Shown here: one piece after another, positions 23,690 to 31,797 of the stretch | How positions within the stretch are numbered: the first letter of the stretch is position 1 | Layout of the letters: each line of letters opens with the position of its first letter | DNA from: Bacteroidota bacterium | GTDB lineage: Bacteria; Bacteroidota; Bacteroidia; Chitinophagales; Saprospiraceae | NCBI GenBank assembly: GCA_020160935.1 | Contig: JAIUPL010000040.1 | Span: forward strand, 1 to 40,940 | Direction of reading: 5' to 3' | DNA: 40,940 bases | Notes under the pieces: generated by a model | Seen by the model: the letters and a program-made list of their open reading frames with translations, nothing else | Told to the model about the DNA's origin: nothing | The model's database searches: none | Made by a program: the position numbers and the translations under genes

Positions 23690-24345
23690 TTTATCACCAA
23701 CAAATTCTGCGCAACCTTCTCGCTCAGTGTTACTTCTGTTTTTCCACTGATGCGTACCTGTACCGACTGATCATATTCGGTGCGGTCCAGTAACTGTATT
23801 TCTATACCGAGTGCCACACCAATTTGATCGAGGTATTGCAAAAAAGGTGTAGCATGGTCGTCGACGCCCGTTAAAATGCCTTTTTCGCCGGGTTGCAGCA
23901 GCGACACGCGCACTTGCTGCCGAAACGTCCAGCGGCCTTGCGCGTCAGGGATAGGATCGCCATGCGGGTCGAAACGCGGGTGTCCCAGGAAATTGTCGAG
24001 GCGATCGATCAGGGGCTCGCCTTGTACGTGTTCGAGTTGTTCGGCCAGGTCGTGTACTTCATCCCAGGCAAATCCGAGTTTTTCGACCAGAAAAACTTCC
24101 CAAAGCCGGTGTTTGCGGATCAGTGTAGTGGCAAGCCGGTTGCCATCTTCCGTGAGTTCCACTCCACGGTACTTTTCATACTTGATGAGTTGTTTTTCTG
24201 CCAGCCGTTTGAGCATGTCGGTCACCGAAGCAGCAGCCGTGTTCATAGCGGCGGCAATAGAATTGGTGAGTACTGCCTTGTCTTCTTTTTCGGCAATTTT
24301 GAAAATGGCTTTCAGGTAATTTTCTTCTGCAGTAGTGATGGTCAT
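23683..24345 (-). CDS. mntR: DtxR/MntR-family metal-dependent transcriptional regulator
   Basis: 220 aa from the ATG at 24345; the longer TTG reading at 24357 is rejected. It should bind Mn2+ or Fe2+ and repress metal uptake. The N-terminal winged helix (about 1-65) includes TTAEENYLKAI and YEKYRGVELTEDG. The dimer/metal domain has RKHRLWE and AEQLEHVQGE, matching the family His and Glu-x-x-Glu-His ligands. A FeoA-like C-terminal domain follows (about 145-220). At the position of the Asp8 of B. subtilis MntR there is Asn, a form I believe is common in Bacteroidota. The Nramp gene is immediately downstream and an operator-like palindrome lies upstream. Its final codons and stop are repeat sequence. 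Confidence 0.9.
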   Translation of the reverse strand: MTITTAEENYLKAIFKIAEKEDKAVLTNSIAAAMNTAAASVTDMLKRLAEKQLIKYEKYRGVELTEDGNRLATTLIRKHRLWEVFLVEKLGFAWDEVHDLAEQLEHVQGEPLIDRLDNFLGHPRFDPHGDPIPDAQGRWTFRQQVRVSLLQPGEKGILTGVDDHATPFLQYLDQIGVALGIEIQLLDRTEYDQSVQVRISGKTEVTLSEKVAQNLLVIKG

Positions 24346-24391
24346 GGCGGAAGGCAATCGCTGTATTTTTTCAGGAAAATTAATTTTAAGG

Positions 24392-24399
24392 CAAATGTA
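24392..24399 (-). promoter_or_regulatory. -7 element for mntR
   Basis: TACATTTG on the minus strand is a perfect TAnnTTTG box 46 bp upstream of the ATG at 24345. It is adjacent to the operator-like palindrome at 24401-24430. Confidence 0.6.
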
Positions 24400-24400
24400 T

Positions 24401-24430
24401 AATAATTTTTAGATTAACCTAAAAATTATT
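24401..24430. promoter_or_regulatory. Probable DtxR/MntR operator
   Basis: A perfect 12-bp inverted repeat, AATAATTTTTAG (24401-24412) with its complement (24419-24430), encloses 6 bp. The centre reads TTTTTAGATTAACCTAAAAA, close to the TTAGG...CCTAA form known for DtxR/IdeR/MntR boxes. It lies just upstream of the -7 box, where the -33 region would be, so a bound repressor would block RNA polymerase. This suggests autoregulation of mntR and the Nramp gene. Confidence 0.7.
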
Positions 24431-24512
24431 TAAAAAATAAAAAGACAGGTGCTGCCCTGAATTTATCAGCCCTGTTCAGTAAAAGCAGTTTCTGTATGGA
24501 TACAGATTTTTT

Positions 24513-24668
24513 CCGTAGAGTAGTTTCCCGCAGATGGCGCAGATTTTCCCGCAGATTTCCGCAGAACGTAGAGTACGCCATACAATCGTTTCAGAATATA
24601 CGGCGTACTCTACGTTCTGCGGAAATCTACGGGAAAATCTGCGCCATCTGCGGGAAACTACTCTACGG
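24513..24668. repeat. Inverted-repeat element E9 (CGCAGATTTTCC arms)
   Basis: A 67-bp arm (24513-24579) pairs with 24602-24668 with one mismatch around a 22-nt loop. The arm is built from CGCAGAT-TTTCC units and contains GTAGAGTA at its outer end and GTAGAGTACGCC next to the loop. It sits between the HTH gene and the mntR operator, about 100 bp from the HTH gene stop. Confidence 0.93.
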
Positions 24669-24696
24669 GCAAAAAAAATCTGCGGGAAACAGCCGA

Positions 24697-24730
24697 ATCC
24701 CGAACCCTGGCTGTGGCCAGAATTCGGGAT
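24697..24730. repeat. Hairpin downstream of the HTH gene
   Basis: ATCCCGAA (24697-24704) pairs with TTCGGGAT (24723-24730), and the inner CTGG/CCAG also pairs. No T tract follows on the minus strand. The same outer stem occurs in the terminator at 14442-14480. Confidence 0.55.
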
Positions 24731-24769
24731 GGCTCATTCTTCATACAAATACTTCAAAAAATGCAGCAA

Positions 24770-25792
24770 TTACATAGCATTCTCATCGATATGCAACAAA
24801 ATCCGCTGTTTTACCCGTTCAATTTTACGGGTGAGTTCGCGGAAAAACCAGTCGCGCGTCTTTTCAGAGGTCTGGGTAAGCGGGCTGGATTTGGCGATTA
24901 CATTCCGGAACCAGTCGTCGGTATAATCGCAAAGTTTGGGGTCGGTGCTTTTGATGTAGTTCGGGTTGCAAAAGGCCGCAAATACAAATTTTCCGATGTC
25001 GCTCGTCACGATAGCCGTGTTGTTGGTGTGCACCATTTCATTGTGATACACATGCAACTGGCCCAATCCGTGCTCCGGTTTTTCGCCCACGCGGAATTTT
25101 TTGCCAGCCCCGGCCAGTGCTTTCATGTGCGCTGCCCAGTCGACCAGCCGGTCGCAAAGGGTGACGGCCTCCTGCGGGTCGCGAAAACCACCTGAATATA
25201 CATGGTATTCGATCTGGGCCAGGGTATTGTCGACAATGTTGACGCTCCACAATTCCGTGCTGTCGAGCGCGATGTAGTGGTCGAGCAATTTCTGGCTGAG
25301 TTGTACCACGGGTTGCGTTACCAACTGAAAATCGAAGGGCCTGTCTCGTAAAAACTCCAGGTTCCAGGTCGTTCGGCCCCACACGTACAGTTTGAAACAG
25401 ATCAGTTCGGGGATGAAATTGTAGGTAAATACCGGGATTTCTACGGTAGCATAGTTGAAATGCACATTGGGTAGCCTGCGGATTTGCTCCAGCGTCGTGA
25501 TATAATCGGTGAGATATTGCGAGAAATCGGAAATTTTCTGCGAGAATGCATTGAAATTGCACATCACATTGTCGCTCGGCCCTACAATGAGCGTATCAAG
25601 GGAAATGCGGTAGTGCAATGCCAGGGTACTCAGTTCCTGTGGCGACAAAAAGGTGTCGCCGCGCAAACGGCGGTACACCGGGTCTTTTCCCAGGTGCAGG
25701 ATATTGGCCAAATCCTCCACAGCGTCGGCGCGGCGGGGATAGCGGGATAAAATCAATTCAAAAAGTTGGTCTTGCAAATTTTGTGGCGCCAT
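24770..25792 (-). CDS. Helix-turn-helix protein of unknown function
   Basis: 340 aa, soluble. The N-terminus (about residues 10-70) looks like an XRE/BetR-like helix-turn-helix: AVEDLANILHLGKDPVYRRL, seen as LANILHLGKDPVYRRLRG, then LSPQELSTLALHYRISLD. The remaining 270 residues are mixed alpha/beta with many aromatic residues and no known domain. No effector-binding or catalytic motif stands out. Proteins of this length and layout recur in Bacteroidota as presumed regulators. The final codons are followed by an ordinary TAA that is not part of a repeat. The gene stands alone, with repeat elements on both sides. Confidence 0.7.
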   Translation of the reverse strand: MAPQNLQDQLFELILSRYPRRADAVEDLANILHLGKDPVYRRLRGDTFLSPQELSTLALHYRISLDTLIVGPSDNVMCNFNAFSQKISDFSQYLTDYITTLEQIRRLPNVHFNYATVEIPVFTYNFIPELICFKLYVWGRTTWNLEFLRDRPFDFQLVTQPVVQLSQKLLDHYIALDSTELWSVNIVDNTLAQIEYHVYSGGFRDPQEAVTLCDRLVDWAAHMKALAGAGKKFRVGEKPEHGLGQLHVYHNEMVHTNNTAIVTSDIGKFVFAAFCNPNYIKSTDPKLCDYTDDWFRNVIAKSSPLTQTSEKTRDWFFRELTRKIERVKQRILLHIDENAM

Positions 25793-25837
25793 GAGATAGA
25801 AGGGTTACACAGGGCCGAAAATAGGCAAGATTTTTTA

Positions 25838-25983
25838 TTGAGGGTTGATGAGGGTTGATAAAGGTTGATGGGGGTTGATAATCAGCCACCCGGAATACGA
25901 AAGAATTGATCCCTACCGAGCCGATGATTATCAACCTTTATCAACCCTCATCAACTTTTTCATCAACCCTCATCAACCCTCAA
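25838..25983. repeat. Composite inverted-repeat element E10 (GTTGATGAGG arms)
   Basis: The left arm of TTGAGGGTTGATGAGGG units (25838-25882) and a longer right arm (25926-25983) surround a core beginning ATCAGCCACCC and ending CTACCGAGCCGATGAT. Compared with the elements at 23564-23689 and 40043-40283 the core is in the opposite orientation. The right edge contains the TGA of the lipoprotein gene (25980-25982). Confidence 0.88.
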
Positions 25984-26879
25984 GTATTTATCCCCTGCTC
26001 TTTCAACGTCTCCCGCAGCAAAGGTTCCAGCCCGCTTTTTTGCGCATCGGCTTTTATCCGTTTGGTGAGTTCGTCGTACAGCGTTTGGGAAGGAATTTTA
26101 TCGATCTGATAGGTGAGCAATCCCACCAGCCTTGCGTATCGCATGCGTTGATACCACACAAAAGCAATAATGCCGGCCGCCAACAAAGCAAGCAGTGTGA
26201 GGAGTTTGCCTGCCTGTTTTTGCACAAAAGGAACATCGCGGTGCACAATTTTGTCGACGCCGCGCAGGATGGTGTCGATGGTGGGTTGCAAAGCGCCCTG
26301 TATCAGTACCTGGGCCTGTTGCTGGGTTTGTTCGCCCAGCAGGTTGTCGATGATACTGCGGATTTTTTCTTTCGAGGAGGCCGTTCCCAAGGAGTCAAGC
26401 GAGGCTTGAATCATGTCGCTGAGCAAATAGCGCGTGTCCTTACGAAGGCGGCCGGTCATTTCTTCGATGGTCCCGATGAGGAATTTCTTCAGGTCTTCAT
26501 CCTTGATACTGTTCTTCAGACGGTCGAGCCGGTTTTCCAGCGTCTGGCCTAACTGGACGAGTTGCGCATCGGTCAGGTTACCGAGACTGTCGATGGTACG
26601 CATGATTTTTTGAATATCGGGGTCAAGTGTATCCGCCGCTCCTTTCAGTCCCTGAAGCAGGCTTTGGGATATTACATGCGCCCTGGAACCCGCGCCCATC
26701 GTAGCGCTTTGCCCGGCATAAAAAGCAATGGAATCGATTTCTGGTCGGGTTTTGAGCAGCAGGGATTTTACGTCTACCCGATCGACTTCGTTCTTGAGCA
26801 GACCGCAGGATACAATACCTGCCAGGGCGATGGCAAAAAAAAATGCCGACAGAGAAGAGGTAACTGTTTTCAGGTTCAT
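25980..26879 (-). CDS. Lipoprotein with C-terminal membrane helix, unknown function
   Basis: 299 aa from the ATG at 26879; an upstream reading to 26915 would precede the signal peptide. The lipobox GIVSC puts the acylated Cys at about residue 25. A long helical region follows, rich in Asp, Leu and Lys with coiled-coil character (DIQKIMRTIDSLGNLTDAQL and onward, given in part). A second hydrophobic stretch near residue 210-230 (LLTLLALLAAGIIAFVWY) could cross the membrane, which is unusual for a lipoprotein. The C-terminus is charged. The function is unknown. The stop TGA lies in a repeat arm. Confidence 0.7.
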   Translation of the reverse strand: MNLKTVTSSLSAFFFAIALAGIVSCGLLKNEVDRVDVKSLLLKTRPEIDSIAFYAGQSATMGAGSRAHVISQSLLQGLKGAADTLDPDIQKIMRTIDSLGNLTDAQLVQLGQTLENRLDRLKNSIKDEDLKKFLIGTIEEMTGRLRKDTRYLLSDMIQASLDSLGTASSKEKIRSIIDNLLGEQTQQQAQVLIQGALQPTIDTILRGVDKIVHRDVPFVQKQAGKLLTLLALLAAGIIAFVWYQRMRYARLVGLLTYQIDKIPSQTLYDELTKRIKADAQKSGLEPLLRETLKEQGINT

Positions 26880-27033
26880 GGTGTGAGTGGATTGGAGATT
26901 TGGAATGCCTGTCAATTGAAAATCAATTCATTATGCACGAGGGATTGCTACATCGAAAGTACATCCGCTTGCACAAACTTAATGTATTCGAACAGCCCAT
27001 GAGTGAACCAGAATAAAAAAATTACCAGCCCCC

Positions 27034-27063
27034 TTGTGCATATTCATTTTTCAAATAACTTTG
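27034..27063 (+). promoter_or_regulatory. Promoter for creD
   Basis: TTG (27034-27036) lies 19 bp before a perfect TAnnTTTG box, TAACTTTG (27056-27063). The leader to the ATG at 27096 is about 25 nt. Confidence 0.7.
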
Positions 27064-27095
27064 CATTTCAAAGTATTTTTAAAACCATCGAATCT

Positions 27096-28397
27096 ATGGA
27101 ATCCACCGAACCTTCTTTCTGGCAACGACAGGCCACCACCATCAAAGGCATATTGATATTTTTCCTGTTGCTGGTATTGCTCATCCCCACGTCTATGGTC
27201 GACAGTCTTATCAGCGAACGGCAGAGCAGGCAAGCAGAAGCCGTGGCCGAGGTAAGCAGCAAATGGGGGCAGAGCCAGACGCTGGCAGGCCCTGTTTTGA
27301 TCGTTCCCTATCAGGTCATACAACGCGCGGCTGACGGCAAGGAAATTGCCCGCGAAACCAAATACGCCTATTTTTTACCCGACGAACTCAACGTACAAAG
27401 TACGGTAAACCCCGAAAAACGCCACCGCGGCATTTTTGATGTCGTATTGTATTCCTCTCAAATTACGATGGAGGGCTCTTTTGCACAGCCCGTGCTGGCG
27501 TCGTTGGTGCCACCTGGCGCCGAAGTGCAGTGGAACAAAGCGGCGCTCGAATTCGGCATTCCCGACCTGCGGGGGCTCAAAGACCAGGTAACGCTTCAAT
27601 GGAATGAACAGCAGCGGGTATTCGAACCCGGCATTCCGATTCCGGGCGTGGCCGGCAGTGGTATACATGTGGCACTGGCACTCGACCCTGTGGGCACTGC
27701 CGCGCATCGTTTCCGCATCAATGTGGCCCTGAAAGGCTCGGGGTCGCTGTTTTTCACCCCGTTGGGCAAAGTAACGACCGTAAAAATGAACTCGCCCTGG
27801 GCTGATCCGAGTTTTACCGGTGCTTTTTTGCCCGATGAAAAAAATATTTCCGCATCCGGTTTCGACGCCTCCTGGAAAGTGCTCAACCTGAACCGGAATT
27901 ATCCGCAGCAGTGGAACAGCGACCAGACCGTTTCGATAGAGGAAAGCACCTTTGGTGTGGATTTTATCCTTCCGGTAGATAATTACCAGAAATCGACCCG
28001 CTCGGTGAAATATGCCATCCTGTTTATCGGCCTCACTTTCCTCACCGTCTTTTTTGTGGAAATGCGGCAGGAACGCCCGGTGCATCCGTTCCAGTATGCC
28101 CTCATTGGGCTGGCCCTGGTCATTTTTTACACCTTGCTGGTAGCGATTTCCGAGCAGGTGCCTTTCAATGCAGCCTACCTGATTTCGGCCCTCATGACGA
28201 TCGGGCTGACCGGCCTGTATGCCAAGGCCTTGTTTGAGTCGGGGCGCATGGCGCTGCTCGTCAGTGGTGCACTTACAGTGTTGTACGGTTTCCTTTTTGT
28301 GGTGCTGCAACAACAAGACTACGCGCTGCTGATCGGAAGCCTCGGCCTGTTCGTGATTCTGGGTGTAGTCATGTATTTCTCGCGAAGAATCGTTTAG
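27096..28397 (+). CDS. creD: CreD-like inner-membrane protein
   Basis: 433 aa from the ATG at 27096; a GTG reading at 27003 lies upstream of the promoter and is rejected. The first helix (about 18-36) is followed by a large periplasmic domain with WGQSQTLAGPVLIVPY, typical of CreD, and then a block of six helices from about residue 310 (ILFIGLTFLTVFFVE, onward). CreD is known from Enterobacteria and Stenotrophomonas as a target of the CreBC system with effects on envelope stress and beta-lactamase. Bacteroidota carry it without CreBC; the role here is uncertain. The stop TAG opens element E11. Confidence 0.9.
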   Translation: MESTEPSFWQRQATTIKGILIFFLLLVLLIPTSMVDSLISERQSRQAEAVAEVSSKWGQSQTLAGPVLIVPYQVIQRAADGKEIARETKYAYFLPDELNVQSTVNPEKRHRGIFDVVLYSSQITMEGSFAQPVLASLVPPGAEVQWNKAALEFGIPDLRGLKDQVTLQWNEQQRVFEPGIPIPGVAGSGIHVALALDPVGTAAHRFRINVALKGSGSLFFTPLGKVTTVKMNSPWADPSFTGAFLPDEKNISASGFDASWKVLNLNRNYPQQWNSDQTVSIEESTFGVDFILPVDNYQKSTRSVKYAILFIGLTFLTVFFVEMRQERPVHPFQYALIGLALVIFYTLLVAISEQVPFNAAYLISALMTIGLTGLYAKALFESGRMALLVSGALTVLYGFLFVVLQQQDYALLIGSLGLFVILGVVMYFSRRIV

Positions 28398-28721
28398 TTA
28401 TCGGGTGGTTATTGGTTATCTGTTATTGGTTATCAGGGGTGGGTAAGGGATGATGGGTGTTTCAGGCTGGAGGCTCGGGAAAGGTTGAGTTGGTTGAGAG
28501 GTTGAGTTGGTTGAGTTGGTTGAGAGGTTGAGTTGGTTGAGATGTTGATATTCAGCCACGCAGCAGCCGGAGTAAGGTTTTGGATCACATGAGTGGCCAA
28601 CCTCTCAACTCCTCAACTAACTCAACCTCTCAACCAACTCAACCTTTCCCGAGCCTCCAGCCTGAAACACCCATCATCCCTTACCCACCCCTGATAACCA
28701 ATAACCAATCACCAATAACTA
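28395..28721. repeat. Composite inverted-repeat element E11 (TTGAGTTGG arms), stop to stop
   Basis: It spans exactly from the creD stop (TAG, 28395-28397) to the mqnC stop (TAG on the minus strand, 28721-28719). Layers are an outer AT block TAGTTATCGG / TAGTTATTGG, a GC block (28439-28482 and 28645-28690) with GGGTGTTTCAGGCTGG, a TTGAGTTGG array (28483-28548 and 28599-28644) and a core (28549-28598) opening TTCAGCCACGC. Architecture equals that of 20223-20525, but the microsatellite unit and core differ. Confidence 0.95.
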
Positions 28722-29861
28722 ATCCACCACCATGCCCGCACCTTTCAACTCCTGCTGCAACATACCCTGCGGCAGTTCCCGGTATTCGTATTGCTGATTC
28801 CGCAATTGGGGCACAAAACCTGCTTCTTTGATGGCCTGCTGAATACCATCGGCGGTGAAGCGGAAGCGAGCGCCGGCGGCCGACACTACATTTTCCTCGA
28901 TCATGATACTGCCCCAGTCGTTGGCGCCGGCGTGCAGGCACACCTGGGCGATTTGTTTGCCCACCGTGAGCCAGGAAGCCTGGATATTGACAACATTGGG
29001 AAGCATAATGCGGCTCATGGCGATCATGCGCACATATTCGTCGCCCGTAACGGCATTGCGGGCGCGTTTGATCTTTTTCAGGATCGTGTCCTCATCCTGG
29101 AAAGGCCAGGGGATAAACGCCAGAAAACCTTTGGCATCGGCGGGTTTTTCCGACTGCACCTGCCGGAGTGCAGCGAAGTGTTCCATGCGTTCGAGGTTGG
29201 TTTCAATATGCCCGAACATCATGGTAGCCGAGGTGGTGAGGTGCAACTGATGTGCGGCGCGCATCACGTCAAGCCATTCCTCGCCGCCGCATTTTCCTTT
29301 GGAAATAAGGCGGCGCACCCGGTCGCTCAGGATTTCGGCGCCTGCGCCGGGTAGCGAATCGAGGCCGCTTTCCTGGAGCGCCTTGAGCACATCGTAGTGG
29401 CTCATTTTTTCCAGTTTGGCAATGTGCGCCACTTCCGGCGGCCCGAGCGCGTGCAACTTAAGGGAGGGGTACAGGTCTTTGAGTTGTCTGAACAAGTCGG
29501 TGTAAAATGCCAGGCCGAGATCGGGATGGTGGCCGCCTTGCAGCAGCAGTTGTTCACCACCAAAGCGAAATGTTTCCTCGATTTTCTGTTTGTATTCCTC
29601 GATGCTGGTGACGTAGGACTCCTCGTGGCCGGGGCGTCGGTAAAAATTGCAGAATTTGCAATTGGCAATGCACACGTTGGTCGTGTTCGAGTTGCGGTCG
29701 ATGATCCAGGTAACGGTGTTGCCGGGCACATGCTGGTAGCGCATGGCATTGCCCACATACATGAGTTCGGCGGTGGTGGCATTTTCAAATAAAAAAACAC
29801 CTTCTTCGGGGGTGAGCCATTCGTGGCGCAGGGCGCGGTGGAGCAGGTCGGAAATATTCAT
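28719..29861 (-). CDS. mqnC: Cyclic dehypoxanthinyl futalosine synthase
   Basis: 380 aa radical SAM enzyme of the futalosine menaquinone pathway; it cyclises dehypoxanthine futalosine. The [4Fe-4S] motif Cx3Cx2C is CIANCKFC (Cys64, Cys68, Cys71), preceded by DRNSNTTNV as in MqnC and followed by LLQGGHHPDLG (about 104-114). PWPFQDEDT and the C-terminal region ANDWGSIMIEENV match the family. MqnE, the other radical SAM enzyme of the pathway, has a different motif context. Length is normal. The other pathway genes are not in the window. It points to menaquinone as the respiratory quinone, consistent with the cytochrome c gene nearby. Confidence 0.94.
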   Translation of the reverse strand: MNISDLLHRALRHEWLTPEEGVFLFENATTAELMYVGNAMRYQHVPGNTVTWIIDRNSNTTNVCIANCKFCNFYRRPGHEESYVTSIEEYKQKIEETFRFGGEQLLLQGGHHPDLGLAFYTDLFRQLKDLYPSLKLHALGPPEVAHIAKLEKMSHYDVLKALQESGLDSLPGAGAEILSDRVRRLISKGKCGGEEWLDVMRAAHQLHLTTSATMMFGHIETNLERMEHFAALRQVQSEKPADAKGFLAFIPWPFQDEDTILKKIKRARNAVTGDEYVRMIAMSRIMLPNVVNIQASWLTVGKQIAQVCLHAGANDWGSIMIEENVVSAAGARFRFTADGIQQAIKEAGFVPQLRNQQYEYRELPQGMLQQELKGAGMVVD

Positions 29862-30211
29862 ATCAGGATGCGTTGGGGTGCCTGCAATATGCGGCTTGCA
29901 ACGCTTTCAATTTTTTCTGAAAACAAAATTACATCGGGAAGGTTGGGTAGCGGAACTCTTATGAGAAAATAAATGTTTCTTGCACGCATTTGCGTCTAAT
30001 TGCTGGCATAAAATGTGGGTGTTCAAAATATTAAACAGCCTCCTACATTACAGGTTAAATATTTTTTAAAGCAGCCGGTAGCATAGCACCCTCGAAAACG
30101 AAGTCGCCTAATTTGGACGTTTCTCCACCGGTGGCTTATTCATTTACCATAAAAAGGCAGGATCATTTGTCACCATGTATGGTCATCGACCTGTCACCCT
30201 TTTGCCCTAAT
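29862..30211. other. Divergent region mqnC/MATE gene
   Basis: 350 bp with no credible gene. A minus-strand -7 box TAATTTTG for mqnC is at 29931-29924. The middle (about 29960-30090) is AT-rich and may hold the MATE promoter, but no clean TAnnTTTG was found on the plus strand. No composite repeat is present. Confidence 0.55.
29924..29931 (-). promoter_or_regulatory. -7 element for mqnC
   Basis: TAATTTTG on the minus strand, a perfect TAnnTTTG box 62 bp upstream of the ATG. No -33 box was seen. Confidence 0.45.
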
Positions 30212-31627
30212 ATGTCTTATATCATTCAAAAAGAAACTGCTTTTCAGCGCATCCGGCGCATTTTCCTGCAATCGCTGAAAGGCGAAGAACAGGACTACAC
30301 CACCGGAAGTATCGACCGCGCTATTGTATTGCTTGCCATTCCGATGATTCTGGAAATGGCTATGGAATCTTTATTTGCCGTAGTAGATGCTTTTTTTGTA
30401 GCAAAAGTCGGCGTGGAAGCCGTTGCCACCGTAGGTCTTACCGAGTCGATGCTGACACTGGTGTATTCCATCGCCATCGGGCTGAGTGCGGCCGCAACAG
30501 CCATGGTAGCCCGGCGTATCGGCGAGGGCAATAAAGATGCAGCCGCAAAAGCCGGCGCACAGGTCATCTTGATCGCTTTGGCGCTGTCGGTTTTGATTGC
30601 GGTGCCGGGTTATTTCTATGCAGAAGACCTGTTGCGCCTGATGGCCCACGATACGAGTGTGTCGAGTACAGGCTTTCATTTTACGCGGCTGTTGCTGACG
30701 GCCAACCTGCCCATCTTGCTGCTCTGGATGCTCAACGGTATTTTTAGGGGTGCCGGCGATGCTGCCACAGCCATGCGAGCCTTGTGGATTGCCAATGCGG
30801 TGAATATCGTACTGTGCCCCTTGCTGATATTTGGCTGGGGGCCTATTCCGGCTATGGGTGTCATCGGTTCGGGTATCGCCACCACCATCGGGCGCTCGAG
30901 CGGGGTTATTTATCAGTTGTGGAACCTGTTTGAAGTGGGCAAAATTGTGCGTTTGCGCTGGAATATGCTGAAACCCAAATGGGACATTATCGGCAGCCTG
31001 CTGAAAATCGCTTCGGGCAGCACCGGCCAGTACCTGATCGCTTCGGCCAGTTGGATCTTCATGATTTTTATCCTGGGCCGCATCGGCAAGGAAGTGACCG
31101 CCGGTTACACTATTGCTATACGTATTGTAGTGTTTACCATTTTGCCTTCCTGGGGTATGGCCAATGCAGCCGCCACACTGGTTGGGCAAAACCTGGGCGC
31201 CGGCCATCCCGAACGGGCTGAAAAATCGGCCTGGCGGGCAGGTTTTTTCAATATGATTTTCATGGGAACGGTCGGCATCTGCTACCTGATTTTTGCCCCC
31301 TCCCTGATCCGCATATTTACGGACAACCCGCAGGCCATCCAGTCGGGCGCGCTTGCTTTGCGCATTATCGCCGGTGGTTATGTGTTCTATGGCTGGGGTA
31401 TGGTACTGACACAAGCCATCAATGGCGCCGGCGATACCCGCACCCCGACCCTTCTCAACTTCATCTTTTTCTGGATGGTCGGTATGCCGCTGGCCGTTTT
31501 GCTGGCCCTACACCTCGGCTGGGGCCAAACGGGCGTGTACTGGAGTATCTTCACCAGCGAATCGTGTATGGCCCTGGCAGCCATGTGGGTGTTCAGGAGA
31601 GGGCGGTGGAAGACGGTGAAAGTGTAG
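30212..31627 (+). CDS. MATE family efflux transporter
   Basis: 471 aa from the ATG at 30212 (MSYIIQKETAF). Starts at 30179 (ATG) or 30113 (TTG) are possible but would add residues with no family match. Twelve helices are visible; the first begins near AIVLLAIPMILEMAMESLFAVV (seen as IPMILEMAMESLF) with the family pattern, and the second half repeats it. MATE proteins export drugs or metabolites using Na+ or H+. Internal GVIGSGIATTIGRSSGVI (part of loop and helix 6) is in the usual place. The branch is not clear enough to name a substrate. It converges on the ogt-like gene, and both stops form the edges of element E12. Confidence 0.92.
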   Translation: MSYIIQKETAFQRIRRIFLQSLKGEEQDYTTGSIDRAIVLLAIPMILEMAMESLFAVVDAFFVAKVGVEAVATVGLTESMLTLVYSIAIGLSAAATAMVARRIGEGNKDAAAKAGAQVILIALALSVLIAVPGYFYAEDLLRLMAHDTSVSSTGFHFTRLLLTANLPILLLWMLNGIFRGAGDAATAMRALWIANAVNIVLCPLLIFGWGPIPAMGVIGSGIATTIGRSSGVIYQLWNLFEVGKIVRLRWNMLKPKWDIIGSLLKIASGSTGQYLIASASWIFMIFILGRIGKEVTAGYTIAIRIVVFTILPSWGMANAAATLVGQNLGAGHPERAEKSAWRAGFFNMIFMGTVGICYLIFAPSLIRIFTDNPQAIQSGALALRIIAGGYVFYGWGMVLTQAINGAGDTRTPTLLNFIFFWMVGMPLAVLLALHLGWGQTGVYWSIFTSESCMALAAMWVFRRGRWKTVKV

Positions 31628-31797
31628 TGGTGAGTAGTGAGTGGTGAGTGGTGAGTAGTGAGTAGTGAGTGGTGAGTAGTGGGTGGTGAGTAGTGTTGTT
31701 TTTAGCCACTCTTTTGAAGAAACCAAAAGCAACGTGAGTAAAACTCACCACTCACTACTCACCACTCACTACTCACCACTCACCACTCACCACTCTA
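31625..31797. repeat. Composite inverted-repeat element E12 (GTGAGTAGTGA arms), stop to stop
   Basis: It spans exactly from the MATE stop (TAG, 31625-31627) to the methyltransferase stop (TAG on the minus strand, 31797-31795). Arms are GTGAGTAGTGAGTGGTGAG arrays (31628-31695 and 31743-31794) of similar units. The core (31696-31742) opens GTTGTTTTTAGCCACTC and carries an inner GTTG/CAAC pairing. TTTAGCCACTC is shared with the cores at 61 and 20361, although the arms are unrelated. Confidence 0.93.
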
